Made by a program: the position numbers and the translations under genes. Below, one piece after another: positions 1-6,852 of a stretch of 6,990 bases of DNA. Origin of the DNA: Kiritimatiellales bacterium. GTDB taxonomy: Bacteria; Verrucomicrobiota; Kiritimatiellia; Kiritimatiellales; Pontiellaceae. The stretch spans positions 1 to 6,990 of the forward strand of contig DAOVNC010000185.1 in the NCBI GenBank assembly GCA_030630445.1. The letters run 5' to 3'. The notes under the pieces were generated by a model, which saw only the letters and a list, made by a program, of their open reading frames with translations, was not told the origin of the DNA and ran no database searches. Numbering within the stretch: position 1 is the first letter of the stretch; each line of letters begins with the position of its first letter.

Positions 1-891
1 GGCTTTGTAGAGGGCTATCCATGTAAGCTCCCCGGACGACCCGGTGCGGGCAACGACGTCGCCGCGATGGTTGGCGTGGGAGCAACGGATGCCGTCGGTG
101 CGGATGGAGTAGACCATGCCGCCGATGCCGCCGCCCATGCCTTCGCCGCGAATGAACTCCACGTCAAGGCTTTGGGCATTGGGCGTTGCGCTTTGGGTTG
201 CATCGTATTCCTGAACACACAAACCGCCGTCGAAGATGTGGAGCGTTTCCCCGTTTGGTGTGGAACGGTGGTAGCGTCTCGAACGATAGTCGTAGGCGAA
301 GGTGTGCGTGTTCGTCGGCGCATCGTTTAGGGCGACGGCGACAAGGCGGTTGTCCTCGTCGTACGAGTACGCTGTCAAAACAGAGTTTGTTGCACCTGTT
401 GCCATCATGGTCTTGTTGGTTCGGTTGCCGTTGGCATCGAACCCGTATGACACAACTTTCGAGCTGTTCGTCCAGCCCGTCATCTGGTTCATGTTGTTCG
501 GCGTGTAGACCGTGGTTTCCTGAAGCGCACCAGCGGTGTACTCCCGCTTTTCAAGCCGGTTGTCCGTAGGATCCAAACCAAATTCCGTGCGGGAAGCAGG
601 CGAGCCGCCTGCGGTACATGTTTCCGCAGTCAAGCGGTAGCGATCATCGTACTCCCACACATAGGTCGCGTCGAGAGTCTGACCTTCCAGCCCGATGGAG
701 GTCTGCACCATTTCACGGGCGGAGCCAACCGCGTCGTAGGAATACTGGATATCGAACAGGGAACTTCCGCCCGCAGAAACATCGAGGCTTTGGAGTCGGT
801 TCACCGCATCAAAGCCTCTTGTTTCAACCACGCCAGTTGGATAGGTGCGTTTGAGGGGGTTCCCATTCAAATCATAGCGGTAGGTGGTGGT
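1..891 (-). repeat. YD-repeat block 2 and start of the RHS-associated core
   Basis: Residues 1714-2010 resume regular repeats right after the beta-helix (YRYDLNGNPLKRTYPTG, GFDAVNRLQSLD, YSYDAVGS, YDDRYRLTAE, YSYDEDNRLVAV, FAYDYRSRRYHRS). The last 60 residues, FIRGEGMGGGIGGMVYSIR and HANHRGDVVARTGSSGELTW, match the beginning of the conserved RHS-associated core that precedes the autoproteolysis site. The expected RYYDPETGRF and DPxG motifs are not present and must lie past the left edge. Confidence 0.88.
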
Positions 892-3800
892 GCGGATGCC
901 TGCGCTGGCGTATGGGCTGGCGGGAATGTCGGCTCCGGTTGCGGAGTTGGTGGTGGCGGGGTCGATGGTTTGGTTGCCGGTGCCGCTCCAGACGGTGGAT
1001 TGGGTGCCGTTGTTCCAGAGGATGGAGTTGTTGACGGTGCCGAGGCTGCCGGGATCCACGATCCCGGAATACCGGTAGTGGATGCCGCCGTTGGTGACGG
1101 AGAGGTTTCCGGCGATGGTGGAGACTTCGACGAGTCCGCCTTCGTCGTAGAAGAGGATTCCGGCTCCGCCGCGGGCGTAGGTGTTGGTGGCGACGTTGCC
1201 TTGGATGATGCCGTTGCGCAGCGTTCCGCCGGCCCAGAGGAAGGCGCCGGCGCCGTCGATGCTGTCGACGGTGTTGCTGGAGCTGTTGATGCCTTGGGCG
1301 AGTCCGCCGTTGTCGAAGAAGAGCCCGCCGCCGTCGGTGGCGGCGTTGTTGGCCATGGTGCAGTTGATGGCGGTTGCGCCGTCTTGGAGGTAGAGTCCGC
1401 CGCCGTAGCTGTTGACGCCGCTGGCGGTGTTGGAGGTTACGGTGCAGCTGGCCATGCTTGCACCGTCTTCGAGGAAGGCGCCTGCCCCGTTCCATGCGGT
1501 GTTGTTTTCTATGGTGCAGCGCAGGGCGGTGCCGCGCAGATAGAGTCCGCCGCCTTTGCCGCCGGGGGTGGCGACATCGGAGCAGAGGGCGGTTTGGTTG
1601 CTGGTGACAATGCAGTCGCTGATGAGGCAGCCTTTGTCGACGAACGCGCCTGCGCCGTTGTTGGTTCCGCTTAAGCTACCGCCGGTGAGGGTGAAGCCAA
1701 CAAGAGGCGCATTGTTTTCCAACCATGCGACTCGGTTGCTGGTTGTCTGGATGGTGGTTGTTTGGGGGCCGTTGGCGGATTTTACCGTGACGGCGTTGGT
1801 GAGGGTGATCGACCCGTAGGTTCCGTCTCCCACAAGGATGAGGCTTCCTTCGGCGGCGGTGTCGATGGCGGCTTGGAGGTTTTGTCCGCTGGAGACGTTG
1901 ATGGTGGCGGTGTAGCCTTGCTGGTCGGTGATTTTGGCGATGCGGCTGAGGGGGTCGTATTCCCATTCGACGTGGCGACCGGTGATGCCATAAACCGCGT
2001 TGGTGCGATTGCCGGAAAGATCGTATCCATAGGTGTGGGTGACGCCCACCGACGTTTCGGTTTCGACGCGGTTGAGGGCGTCGTAGGTGTAGGCGACGTT
2101 GGCGCTGGAGTCGGCGGATTCGACGACATTGGTGAGGTTGCCGACACGGTCGTATTGGTAGTCGCGAGTGCGTCCGCCGCCTTGGTAGGTCACGAGGTCG
2201 AGGCGGTTTCTGTCATCATAGCCGTAGTCCGTCCTTTGCGTCTTTGCGTCTTCGCGGTAGATCCGGTTGCCGAGCCAGTCGTAGCCGCTTTTTTCGAAGC
2301 TGGTGTCGGCATAGATGGTCTTGGTATTGCGGTTGAGGCCATCGTATTCAAACACGGTTTCGTTGGTGTTTTGGTCGATGATTTTCGTGCGGTTTCCATT
2401 TTTATCGAATCGGTGGCCAATGGAATGAAGCTCGCCGTCGATGGTGTTGGTGAGCCGGTTGAGGATGTCGTATTGCATTTGGACGGTAATGTCGTTGGCA
2501 TCTGTCACGTAGGTGGGGTTGGAGTTTTTATCGTAGACGGTGGAGGAGGCGGGATTGGTGGTTCCGCCGCCGTAGACGGCGACCTCGGGCAGGATGGAGT
2601 TGGTGACCCGGTTGGCGACGTCGTAGTAGTTCGTCGTGAGGTTTTGCCGGGCGTCGCGCACGGCCAGAACATTTCCGACATTGTCGTAGTACGTGACGAC
2701 GGTGGGCGGGATGTTTTGCTGGCTCTCTTCGTCCCAGACGAAGGGCAGGAGGTCGCGGGTTTTGCGGTTGCGCTTGTCATACTCGAAGGTGGTGGAGATG
2801 AGGCGCGGATCGATGGCGGTGGTGACGTTGCCGACTCCGTCATAGAGCGTTTCGGTGGTGGGCGAAACGCCATCAACGGCAGGGGCAATCACCTTCCATG
2901 GGCGACCGGCGTGGTCGTATTTCGTTTCGGTTTCGCGGTCGAACTCGTCGATGCTTTTCCATTGCAGGCCGGTAGAGGTGAAACGGGTTTCCGTGTCGGT
3001 GGAGTCGGGGTTGATCGCTCGGACGGGGCGGTTGAGCGCATCATATTCGATCTGCGTTACCTGGCTGGTTTCGGCGTTGACCCAGTTGGTGGTGAAGCGC
3101 AGGTTGCCGACGTGGTCGTAGCCCATTTGCGCGAGGGTGGTTTCGCCTCCGGCAATGATTTCTTGCTGGGTTTGGGTTGGCCGGTAGAGGCCGTCGTATT
3201 GGGCGAAGGTTTTGTACCCGCGCGGGTCGGTGGTAATAATTGGTTTCCAGGCGGGCGCGATCAGCGGGCTGCCGCTGTTGTCGCCGTATTCGAAGTGATT
3301 GGAATAGGCGAATCCGCCGGGATCGATGATGGTGGTGGTGAGCCGCTGGAGGGCGTCGTAGAGGTTGGTGGTGACGAGGCCGCGCGGGTCGGTGGTGGAG
3401 GTGAGGGAGCCGACGGCGTTGTAGGTGAAGGAGGTGACGAGGTCGGGGGCGGAACGTTCGAGGCTGCCGTCGTCGTCCATGTCGCGCCCGGTGTGGCGGA
3501 GGCGGTTGCGGCTGTCGTAGACGAAGAGGGTGGAGTTGAGGTTTTCGTCGGTTTCGCGCACCTTGTTGCCGTTGGTGTCGTAGCCGATGGAGCGGACGGT
3601 GAGGTCGGCGTTGGTGACGGCGACGAGGCGGTTCATTTGATCGTAGCCAAACGAGTTGGTGCGGCTGTTGGCATCGATCACGAGGATCTGGTTGTTGTTG
3701 GCGTCGTAGCTGTAGGTGGTGGTGAGGGCCAGCCCGTCGGGGTCGGTGGTCTGCACCCGGAGCATCCCGTTGGAACCGGGCAGCGATGCGGTGACGAGGT

Positions 3801-6030
3801 CGAAGGCCCAGGCCGGGTCGGTGGCCAGATCCAGGTTGGTGACGGTGCTGCGGGTGACGAAGTACGGGAACTGGGCATTGCTGTATTCAAAGAAGGTTTG
3901 CTGCACGAGGGTGTCGGCGGCGTCATAGACGCTCGACTGCGTCCGGTGGCCATCGGTGAAGACGAAGACGTTTTTGCGGTTTTCGGCATCTACCGACTGT
4001 TCCCGCATTCCGCGGTCGGACTCGTATTGGTAGGACTCGGTGAAGCCGAGCTCGTTGGTCTGCGCAACCGGCTCTAGAAAAGTGTCCTCGTAGGCAAAAT
4101 CCGTCGTATTGCCGTGGATGTCCGTGGTTTTGAGCAAAGCCATGTTGCCGGCATCGTATTCGAACACCTCCGATCCCGCGTCGCCCGGCGCGACCATCTC
4201 CATCCGCTTGTAGAACACGGTGTGGTTGGCCGCCGAGCTGGCCGAATAGTTTTCGTGCTCGAAAACCTCCGGCTGCGTGAACAGGTAGCTCCACGTGTTG
4301 CCGCAGGCATCGGTGATCTCGGTCGTCAATGTCCCTGCATAGGTATTCCCGGAAGCACCCTCTTGCATGTAGCCATCGGTGCGGGTAATTGAAAGATTGA
4401 CCGTTTCCTGATCCGGCAGGGTTATCATGGAGAGCACCCGCCGCCCCCAGTCGGGATCGGTCGAACCGCTCTCGTAACTGCCCGAATAGTCGGAGTCGTA
4501 GTCCCAAAAGATGTCGGTCACAACCAGAACCGAATCATCGAATACATGAGCGAATTCATAGGTATTAGTTTCGCTATCGGTCAAGGTGGCAAGCGTCGCG
4601 ACCATGGGATCGGCACTGGTGTTCTGAGCCACGTCGTAGGTGTATTCCGTGCGGGTGTCATCGGGCCAAACCACGGCGCTGAGCTGCATGTTTGAATTGG
4701 TGTATTCGTACGCCACCTCGTGGCCGAGCGGGTCGATGATGGTTTGGATGCGTCCGTCCGAGTGGCCAATCACCAGGGTTTTCCCCGAGGGAAGCGCTGT
4801 AATGGTGTCGGGAATCATGCTGTCCGCAACGGAATAGGAATAGTCCAGCCCGACCCCCTCGTACGCATTGGTCACGGAGAGCACCCGGCAAAACGTATAA
4901 TACTTCTGGTCCTTCCATCCTCCAAAAATCGTTTCGGTCTCCTCGAAGGTCATCGTCGTTCCAAAGCGTTTCTTGAACACATACCCCACCGCATTGGTGG
5001 AGAGATCACACCCCTGGTAGCGCTTGAGATCGAATCTCGACACCGGCGCGGGGAAGAACGATCCATCGGTTCTCAGGAAGCGGAAGGATTGGCCATTCTC
5101 GTCCGTGACGTTGACATAGTCCGGGAAAAAATACTGCGTGCTAAACATCATGCGCGTGTCGTCTATAATCTCTAGCGACCCTCCGATGCCTGCGTTCCAG
5201 CACATCCCGAACGGACGGTCGGGGCGGGTACTTGGCGTGAGTCCCTGATCCGTAGACCAACTCTCGTTGAACAACGAGCGGCTGACCCCCAGCGCAAGCT
5301 GGCTCGACCCGAGTGGGATTAACATGTCCTTTGAATCATGCACCAGCCCCAGCGTCATGGCATCCACATGGGTTTCCGCGCGCTGGTAGTCCGACTCGGC
5401 ATCCTGCTGCGGCTTCTGACCCGGCACCGGAAGCCCCGCAAGCGAAACCTTCCTGTTCCGGCTACCGCCCGACTCGCTAAAGCTGAGCGAATAGCTGGAG
5501 CTTGCGTTGAGTACGACATTGAAATCGGGCGATGGCGCTTTAAAATCCCCATCCAAATAATAGTGAACCTTCAGGGTGTGCGGCCCAGTGTCTGTATGCT
5601 CAGGAAATCTTAGTCTAAGATATTTTGTAGTAACATTGGTGGCCAAACTACCATCAATATACCAGTAGTATCTGCCGGTACCAGAAATCACGGCACCCGG
5701 ATGGAAGGTTACGTCAAGGTTGGCCTCAAAGTTCCCTTGGTCGTCCGCCATTATGTCTCCCTCGTAGGTTACCTGAAGCAACGGGGCCTCCACGGTATGC
5801 GGGCAGGGAAGGCACCGCTCCGGATTACTCTCGCACTTCCATGCCAAATCCGCCCCCGTAATGTCGTAGTCCCCATAATCACCGTGAAACGGTGCCCCAT
5901 ACTCATCCTCCTCCCCGCTATTTACACACGTGATGCTTCCAGCAAAACAGTTGCCTCCTGCCACCAGCGCTAAAAGGGCAACCCAACAAAACCTCTTGTA
6001 TCCTCGAAAGAAATTGCTTTTTGTTTTCAT
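1..6030 (-). CDS. Giant secreted RHS/YD-repeat protein with an internal beta-helix domain (3' end outside window)
   Basis: The minus frame is open for 2010 codons, from ATG at 6030-6028 to the left edge, with no stop or frameshift. Residues 1-30 look like a Sec signal peptide (basic start, WVALLALVAGG core, likely cut after CFA). Residues 31-175 hold Cys35, Cys66, Cys73 and Cys76 and a beta-rich, possibly Ig-like stretch. Residues 176-432 are a pre-shell region (IPLGSSQLALGVSRSLF, PFGMCWNAGIGG). Residues 433-1374 and 1714 onward carry many YD repeats (YDALNRL, YDxxGN). Residues 1375-1713 are a right-handed beta-helix insert. The end at the edge (GGGIGGMVY, HRGDVVARTG) matches the start of the RHS-associated core. 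In the family, YD repeats build a hollow beta-shell enclosing a cleaved C-terminal domain; that domain is not visible here. The signal peptide points to export by Sec rather than type VI secretion. Start choice is supported by the signal peptide and an upstream AGGAG. It is third in an apparent operon. The class assignment is firm; the biological role is unknown. Confidence 0.95.
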   Translation of the reverse strand, partial: MKTKSNFFRGYKRFCWVALLALVAGGNCFAGSITCVNSGEEDEYGAPFHGDYGDYDITGADLAWKCESNPERCLPCPHTVEAPLLQVTYEGDIMADDQGNFEANLDVTFHPGAVISGTGRYYWYIDGSLATNVTTKYLRLRFPEHTDTGPHTLKVHYYLDGDFKAPSPDFNVVLNASSSYSLSFSESGGSRNRKVSLAGLPVPGQKPQQDAESDYQRAETHVDAMTLGLVHDSKDMLIPLGSSQLALGVSRSLFNESWSTDQGLTPSTRPDRPFGMCWNAGIGGSLEIIDDTRMMFSTQYFFPDYVNVTDENGQSFRFLRTDGSFFPAPVSRFDLKRYQGCDLSTNAVGYVFKKRFGTTMTFEETETIFGGWKDQKYYTFCRVLSVTNAYEGVGLDYSYSVADSMIPDTITALPSGKTLVIGHSDGRIQTIIDPLGHEVAYEYTNSNMQLSAVVWPDDTRTEYTYDVAQNTSADPMVATLATLTDSETNTYEFAHVFDDSVLVVTDIFWDYDSDYSGSYESGSTDPDWGRRVLSMITLPDQETVNLSITRTDGYMQEGASGNTYAGTLTTEITDACGNTWSYLFTQPEVFEHENYSASSAANHTVFYKRMEMVAPGDAGSEVFEYDAGNMALLKTTDIHGNTTDFAYEDTFLEPVAQTNELGFTESYQYESDRGMREQSVDAENRKNVFVFTDGHRTQSSVYDAADTLVQQTFFEYSNAQFPYFVTRSTVTNLDLATDPAWAFDLVTASLPGSNGMLRVQTTDPDGLALTTTYSYDANNNQILVIDANSRTNSFGYDQMNRLVAVTNADLTVRSIGYDTNGNKVRETDENLNSTLFVYDSRNRLRHTGRDMDDDGSLERSAPDLVTSFTYNAVGSLTSTTDPRGLVTTNLYDALQRLTTTIIDPGGFAYSNHFEYGDNSGSPLIAPAWKPIITTDPRGYKTFAQYDGLYRPTQTQQEIIAGGETTLAQMGYDHVGNLRFTTNWVNAETSQVTQIEYDALNRPVRAINPDSTDTETRFTSTGLQWKSIDEFDRETETKYDHAGRPWKVIAPAVDGVSPTTETLYDGVGNVTTAIDPRLISTTFEYDKRNRKTRDLLPFVWDEESQQNIPPTVVTYYDNVGNVLAVRDARQNLTTNYYDVANRVTNSILPEVAVYGGGTTNPASSTVYDKNSNPTYVTDANDITVQMQYDILNRLTNTIDGELHSIGHRFDKNGNRTKIIDQNTNETVFEYDGLNRNTKTIYADTSFEKSGYDWLGNRIYREDAKTQRTDYGYDDRNRLDLVTYQGGGRTRDYQYDRVGNLTNVVESADSSANVAYTYDALNRVETETSVGVTHTYGYDLSGNRTNAVYGITGRHVEWEYDPLSRIAKITDQQGYTATINVSSGQNLQAAIDTAAEGSLILVGDGTYGSITLTNAVTVKSANGPQTTTIQTTSNRVAWLENNAPLVGFTLTGGSLSGTNNGAGAFVDKGCLISDCIVTSNQTALCSDVATPGGKGGGLYLRGTALRCTIENNTAWNGAGAFLEDGASMASCTVTSNTASGVNSYGGGLYLQDGATAINCTMANNAATDGGGLFFDNGGLAQGINSSSNTVDSIDGAGAFLWAGGTLRNGIIQGNVATNTYARGGAGILFYDEGGLVEVSTIAGNLSVTNGGIHYRYSGIVDPGSLGTVNNSILWNNGTQSTVWSGTGNQTIDPATTNSATGADIPASPYASAGIRTTTYRYDLNGNPLKRTYPTGVVETRGFDAVNRLQSLDVSAGGSSLFDIQYSYDAVGSAREMVQTSIGLEGQTLDATYVWEYDDRYRLTAETCTAGGSPASRTEFGLDPTDNRLEKREYTAGALQETTVYTPNNMNQMTGWTNSSKVVSYGFDANGNRTNKTMMATGATNSVLTAYSYDEDNRLVAVALNDAPTNTHTFAYDYRSRRYHRSTPNGETLHIFDGGLCVQEYDATQSATPNAQSLDVEFIRGEGMGGGIGGMVYSIRTDGIRCSHANHRGDVVARTGSSGELTWIALYKA
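596..612. repeat. Perfect hairpin GCAGGCGAGCCGCCTGC inside the RHS coding sequence
   Basis: Seven-base arms (GCAGGCG / CGCCTGC) flank a 3-nt loop. On the coding strand it encodes part of TAGGSPASR (residues 1806-1814), an atypical Gly/Ser/Pro peptide in the linker between YDDRYRLTAE and the next repeat. It resembles the GCAGGCG-loop-CGCCTGC dispersed hairpins I recall from verrucomicrobial genomes. It is inside a gene and has no T-run, so it is not a terminator. Confidence 0.45.
892..1908 (-). other. Right-handed parallel beta-helix domain inserted within the YD-repeat shell
   Basis: Residues about 1375-1713 lack YD motifs. They open with INVSSGQNLQAAIDTAAEGS and GDGTYGSITLTNAVTVKSANGP, a typical beginning of pectate-lyase-like beta-helix domains. 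At least seven coils follow, each marked by G-[GA]-G-[AL]-[FYL] (GAGAFVDKG, GGGLYLRGT, GAGAFLEDG, GGGLYLQDG, GGGLFFDNG, GAGAFLWAG, GAGILFYDEG) at intervals of 22-34 residues, alternating with C-x-[IVM]-x-x-N strands and Asn-rich turns (NCTMANNAA). The end (NSILWNNGTQSTVWSG, SPYASAG) resembles degraded versions of the NSILWGN and SPCIDAG endings of the family. No lyase catalytic set is recognisable, so a binding or structural role is more likely than an enzymatic one. Confidence 0.88.
1909..4734 (-). repeat. YD-repeat block 1 of the RHS protein
   Basis: Residues 433-1374 carry degenerate repeats of about 20-22 residues, of the form YDxxNRLxxxTDxxGxxTxxxYD. Clear copies include YDQMNRLVAVTNAD, YDTNGNKVRETDEN, YDSRNRLRHTG, YDALQRLTTTIIDPGG, YDHVGNLRFTTN, YDALNRPVRAINPD, YDGVGNVTTAIDP, YDKRNRKTRDLL, YDDRNRLDLVT and YDPLSRIAKITDQ. 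Repeats before residue 760 are more divergent and interrupted. In solved RHS/TcC structures, such repeats form a spiral beta-sheet shell; the same fold is inferred here. Confidence 0.93.
2233..2257 (-). repeat. GACGCAAAGACGCAAA-type repeat motif inside the RHS coding sequence
   Basis: On the minus strand two tandem 8-mers (GACGCAAAGACGCAAA) sit inside a slightly longer tract, encoding REDAKTQR (residues 1259-1266) between two YD repeats. Motifs of this kind (CTTTGCGTCTTTGCGTC) are, from memory, abundant as intergenic dispersed repeats in many PVC-group and other environmental genomes. Identity with such a family is an inference that needs the rest of the genome. Confidence 0.45.
4735..5940 (-). 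other. N-terminal pre-shell region of the RHS protein
   Basis: Residues 31-432 precede the regular YD repeats. Residues 31-80 contain four cysteines (35, 66, 73, 76; the last three spaced C-x6-C-x2-C) and may be disulfide-bonded after export. Residues about 85-175 alternate hydrophobic and polar residues (YYWYIDGSLA, HTLKVHYYLDGDF), compatible with an Ig-like beta-sandwich. Residues 176-432 resemble the segment that precedes the shell in other secreted RHS proteins (IPLGSSQLALGVSRS, PFGMCWNAGIGGSLEI, ENGQSFRFLRTDGSFFP). No PAAR domain is visible. Domain boundaries are my estimates. Confidence 0.6.
5941..6030 (-). other. Sec signal peptide of the RHS protein
   Basis: Residues 1-30 comprise a basic N-region (MKTKSNFFRGYKR), a hydrophobic core (FCWVALLALVAGG) and a small-residue cleavage site, probably after NCFA and before GSITC. 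A lipobox reading (LVAGGNC, Cys28) is weak because position -3 to -1 is not L-[AS]-[GA]. Confidence 0.8.
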
Positions 6031-6041
6031 TGATCTGGATT

Positions 6042-6046
6042 CTCCT
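6042..6046 (-). promoter_or_regulatory. Probable ribosome binding site of the RHS gene
   Basis: AGGAG lies 11 nt before the ATG at 6030. The spacing is slightly long, but no better purine-rich site is nearer and the start is independently supported by the signal peptide. The rest of the 77-bp gap (6031-6107) shows no clear terminator hairpin with a T-run and no convincing promoter. Confidence 0.55.
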
Positions 6047-6107
6047 GTCTCATCGTTTGTGGTTCAAGGGGTTTGCGGCGGGTCTTCGCATTGAATTTGA
6101 AGCTTGC

Positions 6108-6815
6108 CTAGTCAAAGCGGTCGTGCGGATTCGTTGCGTTCTGGAATTCCTCTACATGGTCGGAGACGCCGTCGCCGTCGGCATCATCGCCGCCGGCACC
6201 ATCAAAAACCGTGGGGTCCGTCCCGTTTTGGATTTCGTCAAAGTCGCTTATGCCATCCCCATCCGTATCGACGACTGCCGGATTTATTCCATTCACCACT
6301 TCCCAGTCGTCGGGCAATCCGTCGCCATCGGTGTCGGTTGATGAATACCAACTGTCCAAACCCATGCTGAAGATATATTTAAGCTGTCCAAGGTTGGCCA
6401 GAGCATAATCCTGGGATGCATTGGTACTACCCGACCATGGATAGGGTCCTGAGATCATTCCTGAAGGCCAGGCATTCGTCAGCAATGAATGGGTTCCCAG
6501 CACATCGTAAAATGGCTGAGCCACATATTTGAGCTGGCCTAGGTTTACCGCAGCATGGTTGTTGTTCGTATTGAATCCGGAAACGAGGCCGGTAATTTCC
6601 GATAAATCGAGCAGGGGAAATTGCTGTTGATATTCCTCCGCCGCCTTGGATGCGATATATTTCAACTGGCCTTGGTTTGCGGCGGCACGGTTCTGCGCCG
6701 GATTTGTGCTTAAGACCCCCCGGTCCGTCCACCACTGGGGGGTTGCCAGCGCGCCCCCCGCACCGAGACCAAGAAACGCGCACAGTCCCGCCCTAAACAT
6801 AAAATTCCGTTTCAT
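6108..6815 (-). CDS. Small secreted protein with three GQLKY repeats and TSP3-like calcium loops
   Basis: This encodes 235 residues. MKRNFMFRAGLCAFLGLGAG followed by GALA is a Sec signal peptide with probable cleavage after residue 24 (GALA/TPQWW). Three copies of a motif A-x-x-N-x-GQLKY-(I/V)-(A/F) lie near residues 44-55, 88-99 and 138-149. Three acidic loops follow: DTDGDGLPDDWE (161-172), DTDGDGISDFDE (183-194) and DADGDGVSDHVE (211-222), which fit the bacterial TSP3/calcium-binding pattern, with the usual NP-x-x-x-DTDGDG linkage between loops 1 and 2. I recall the same GQLKY plus DGDG arrangement in secreted proteins of Verrucomicrobiota and relatives, often beside or fused to RHS repeats; its function is not known to me. 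An in-frame ATG at 6887 would overlap the upstream gene and hide the signal peptide, so the ATG at 6815 with its GGAG site is preferred. The gene ends 77 bp before the RHS start, which suggests co-transcription. Confidence 0.9.
   Translation of the reverse strand: MKRNFMFRAGLCAFLGLGAGGALATPQWWTDRGVLSTNPAQNRAAANQGQLKYIASKAAEEYQQQFPLLDLSEITGLVSGFNTNNNHAAVNLGQLKYVAQPFYDVLGTHSLLTNAWPSGMISGPYPWSGSTNASQDYALANLGQLKYIFSMGLDSWYSSTDTDGDGLPDDWEVVNGINPAVVDTDGDGISDFDEIQNGTDPTVFDGAGGDDADGDGVSDHVEEFQNATNPHDRFD
6150..6335 (-). repeat. Three TSP3-like calcium-binding loops
   Basis: Residues 161-222 hold three loops of the form D-x-D-G-D-G-x-x-D-x-x-E, starting at residues 161, 183 and 211. The Asp/Gly arrangement is that of EF-hand-like or bacterial TSP3 calcium ligands. 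Calcium would rigidify the C-terminus outside the cell; binding itself is inferred. Confidence 0.85.
6369..6686 (-). repeat. Three GQLKY repeats in the small secreted protein
   Basis: Residues 44-149 contain AAANQGQLKYIA, AAVNLGQLKYVA and ALANLGQLKYIF, spaced 44 and 50 residues apart. Each core is N-x-GQLKY-hydrophobic, preceded by Ala-rich helix-like residues. I recognise the motif from PVC-group proteins but cannot give a domain name or function. Confidence 0.85.
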
Positions 6816-6821
6816 AGCTTT

Positions 6822-6825
6822 CTCC
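6822..6825 (-). promoter_or_regulatory. Ribosome binding site of the GQLKY protein
   Basis: GGAG lies 6 nt before the ATG at 6815 (GGAGAAAGCTATG). It decides the start: the earlier in-frame ATG at 6887 sits inside the upstream coding sequence and would bury the signal peptide. Confidence 0.75.
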
Positions 6826-6852
6826 GTTGAAGGGTTTTGGTGGCGGAAAAGA

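Noticed and set aside
596..612. Hairpin as a transcription terminator
   Set aside because: It lies within an open, continuing coding sequence and lacks a T-run on either strand.
872..1495. A 207-codon minus-strand open frame rich in Arg and His
   Set aside because: It is an out-of-frame reading of the beta-helix coding sequence; the Arg/His/Gln richness is a composition artefact.
790..1674. A 294-codon plus-strand open frame opposite the beta-helix
   Set aside because: Same exact antisense register; Gly/Val/Ala-rich translation mirrors the GGC/GCC/AAC-rich sense codons. No independent support.
892..1908. The beta-helix as an active pectate lyase or polysaccharide lyase
   Set aside because: Only the generic coil pattern is visible; I could not identify a conserved catalytic Arg/Lys/Asp arrangement, so an enzymatic call would be unsupported.
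892..1920. Target-site duplication flanking the beta-helix insert
   Set aside because: The two junctions share only loose GGC-x-CACC-type similarity over a few codons of Thr-rich sequence, which is too short and imperfect to claim a duplication.
1762..4077. A 771-codon open frame on the plus strand, opposite the RHS gene
   Set aside because: Its codons pair exactly with those of the RHS frame, so it is stop-free only because the sense gene avoids TTA, CTA and TCA codons. Its translation is a low-complexity Val/Gly/Asp-rich string with no signal or domain, while the minus frame gives clear YD repeats.
3923..4507. A 194-codon minus-strand open frame
   Set aside because: It is another frame inside the RHS gene, with no recognisable motif or ribosome binding site, and the true frame is continuous through it.
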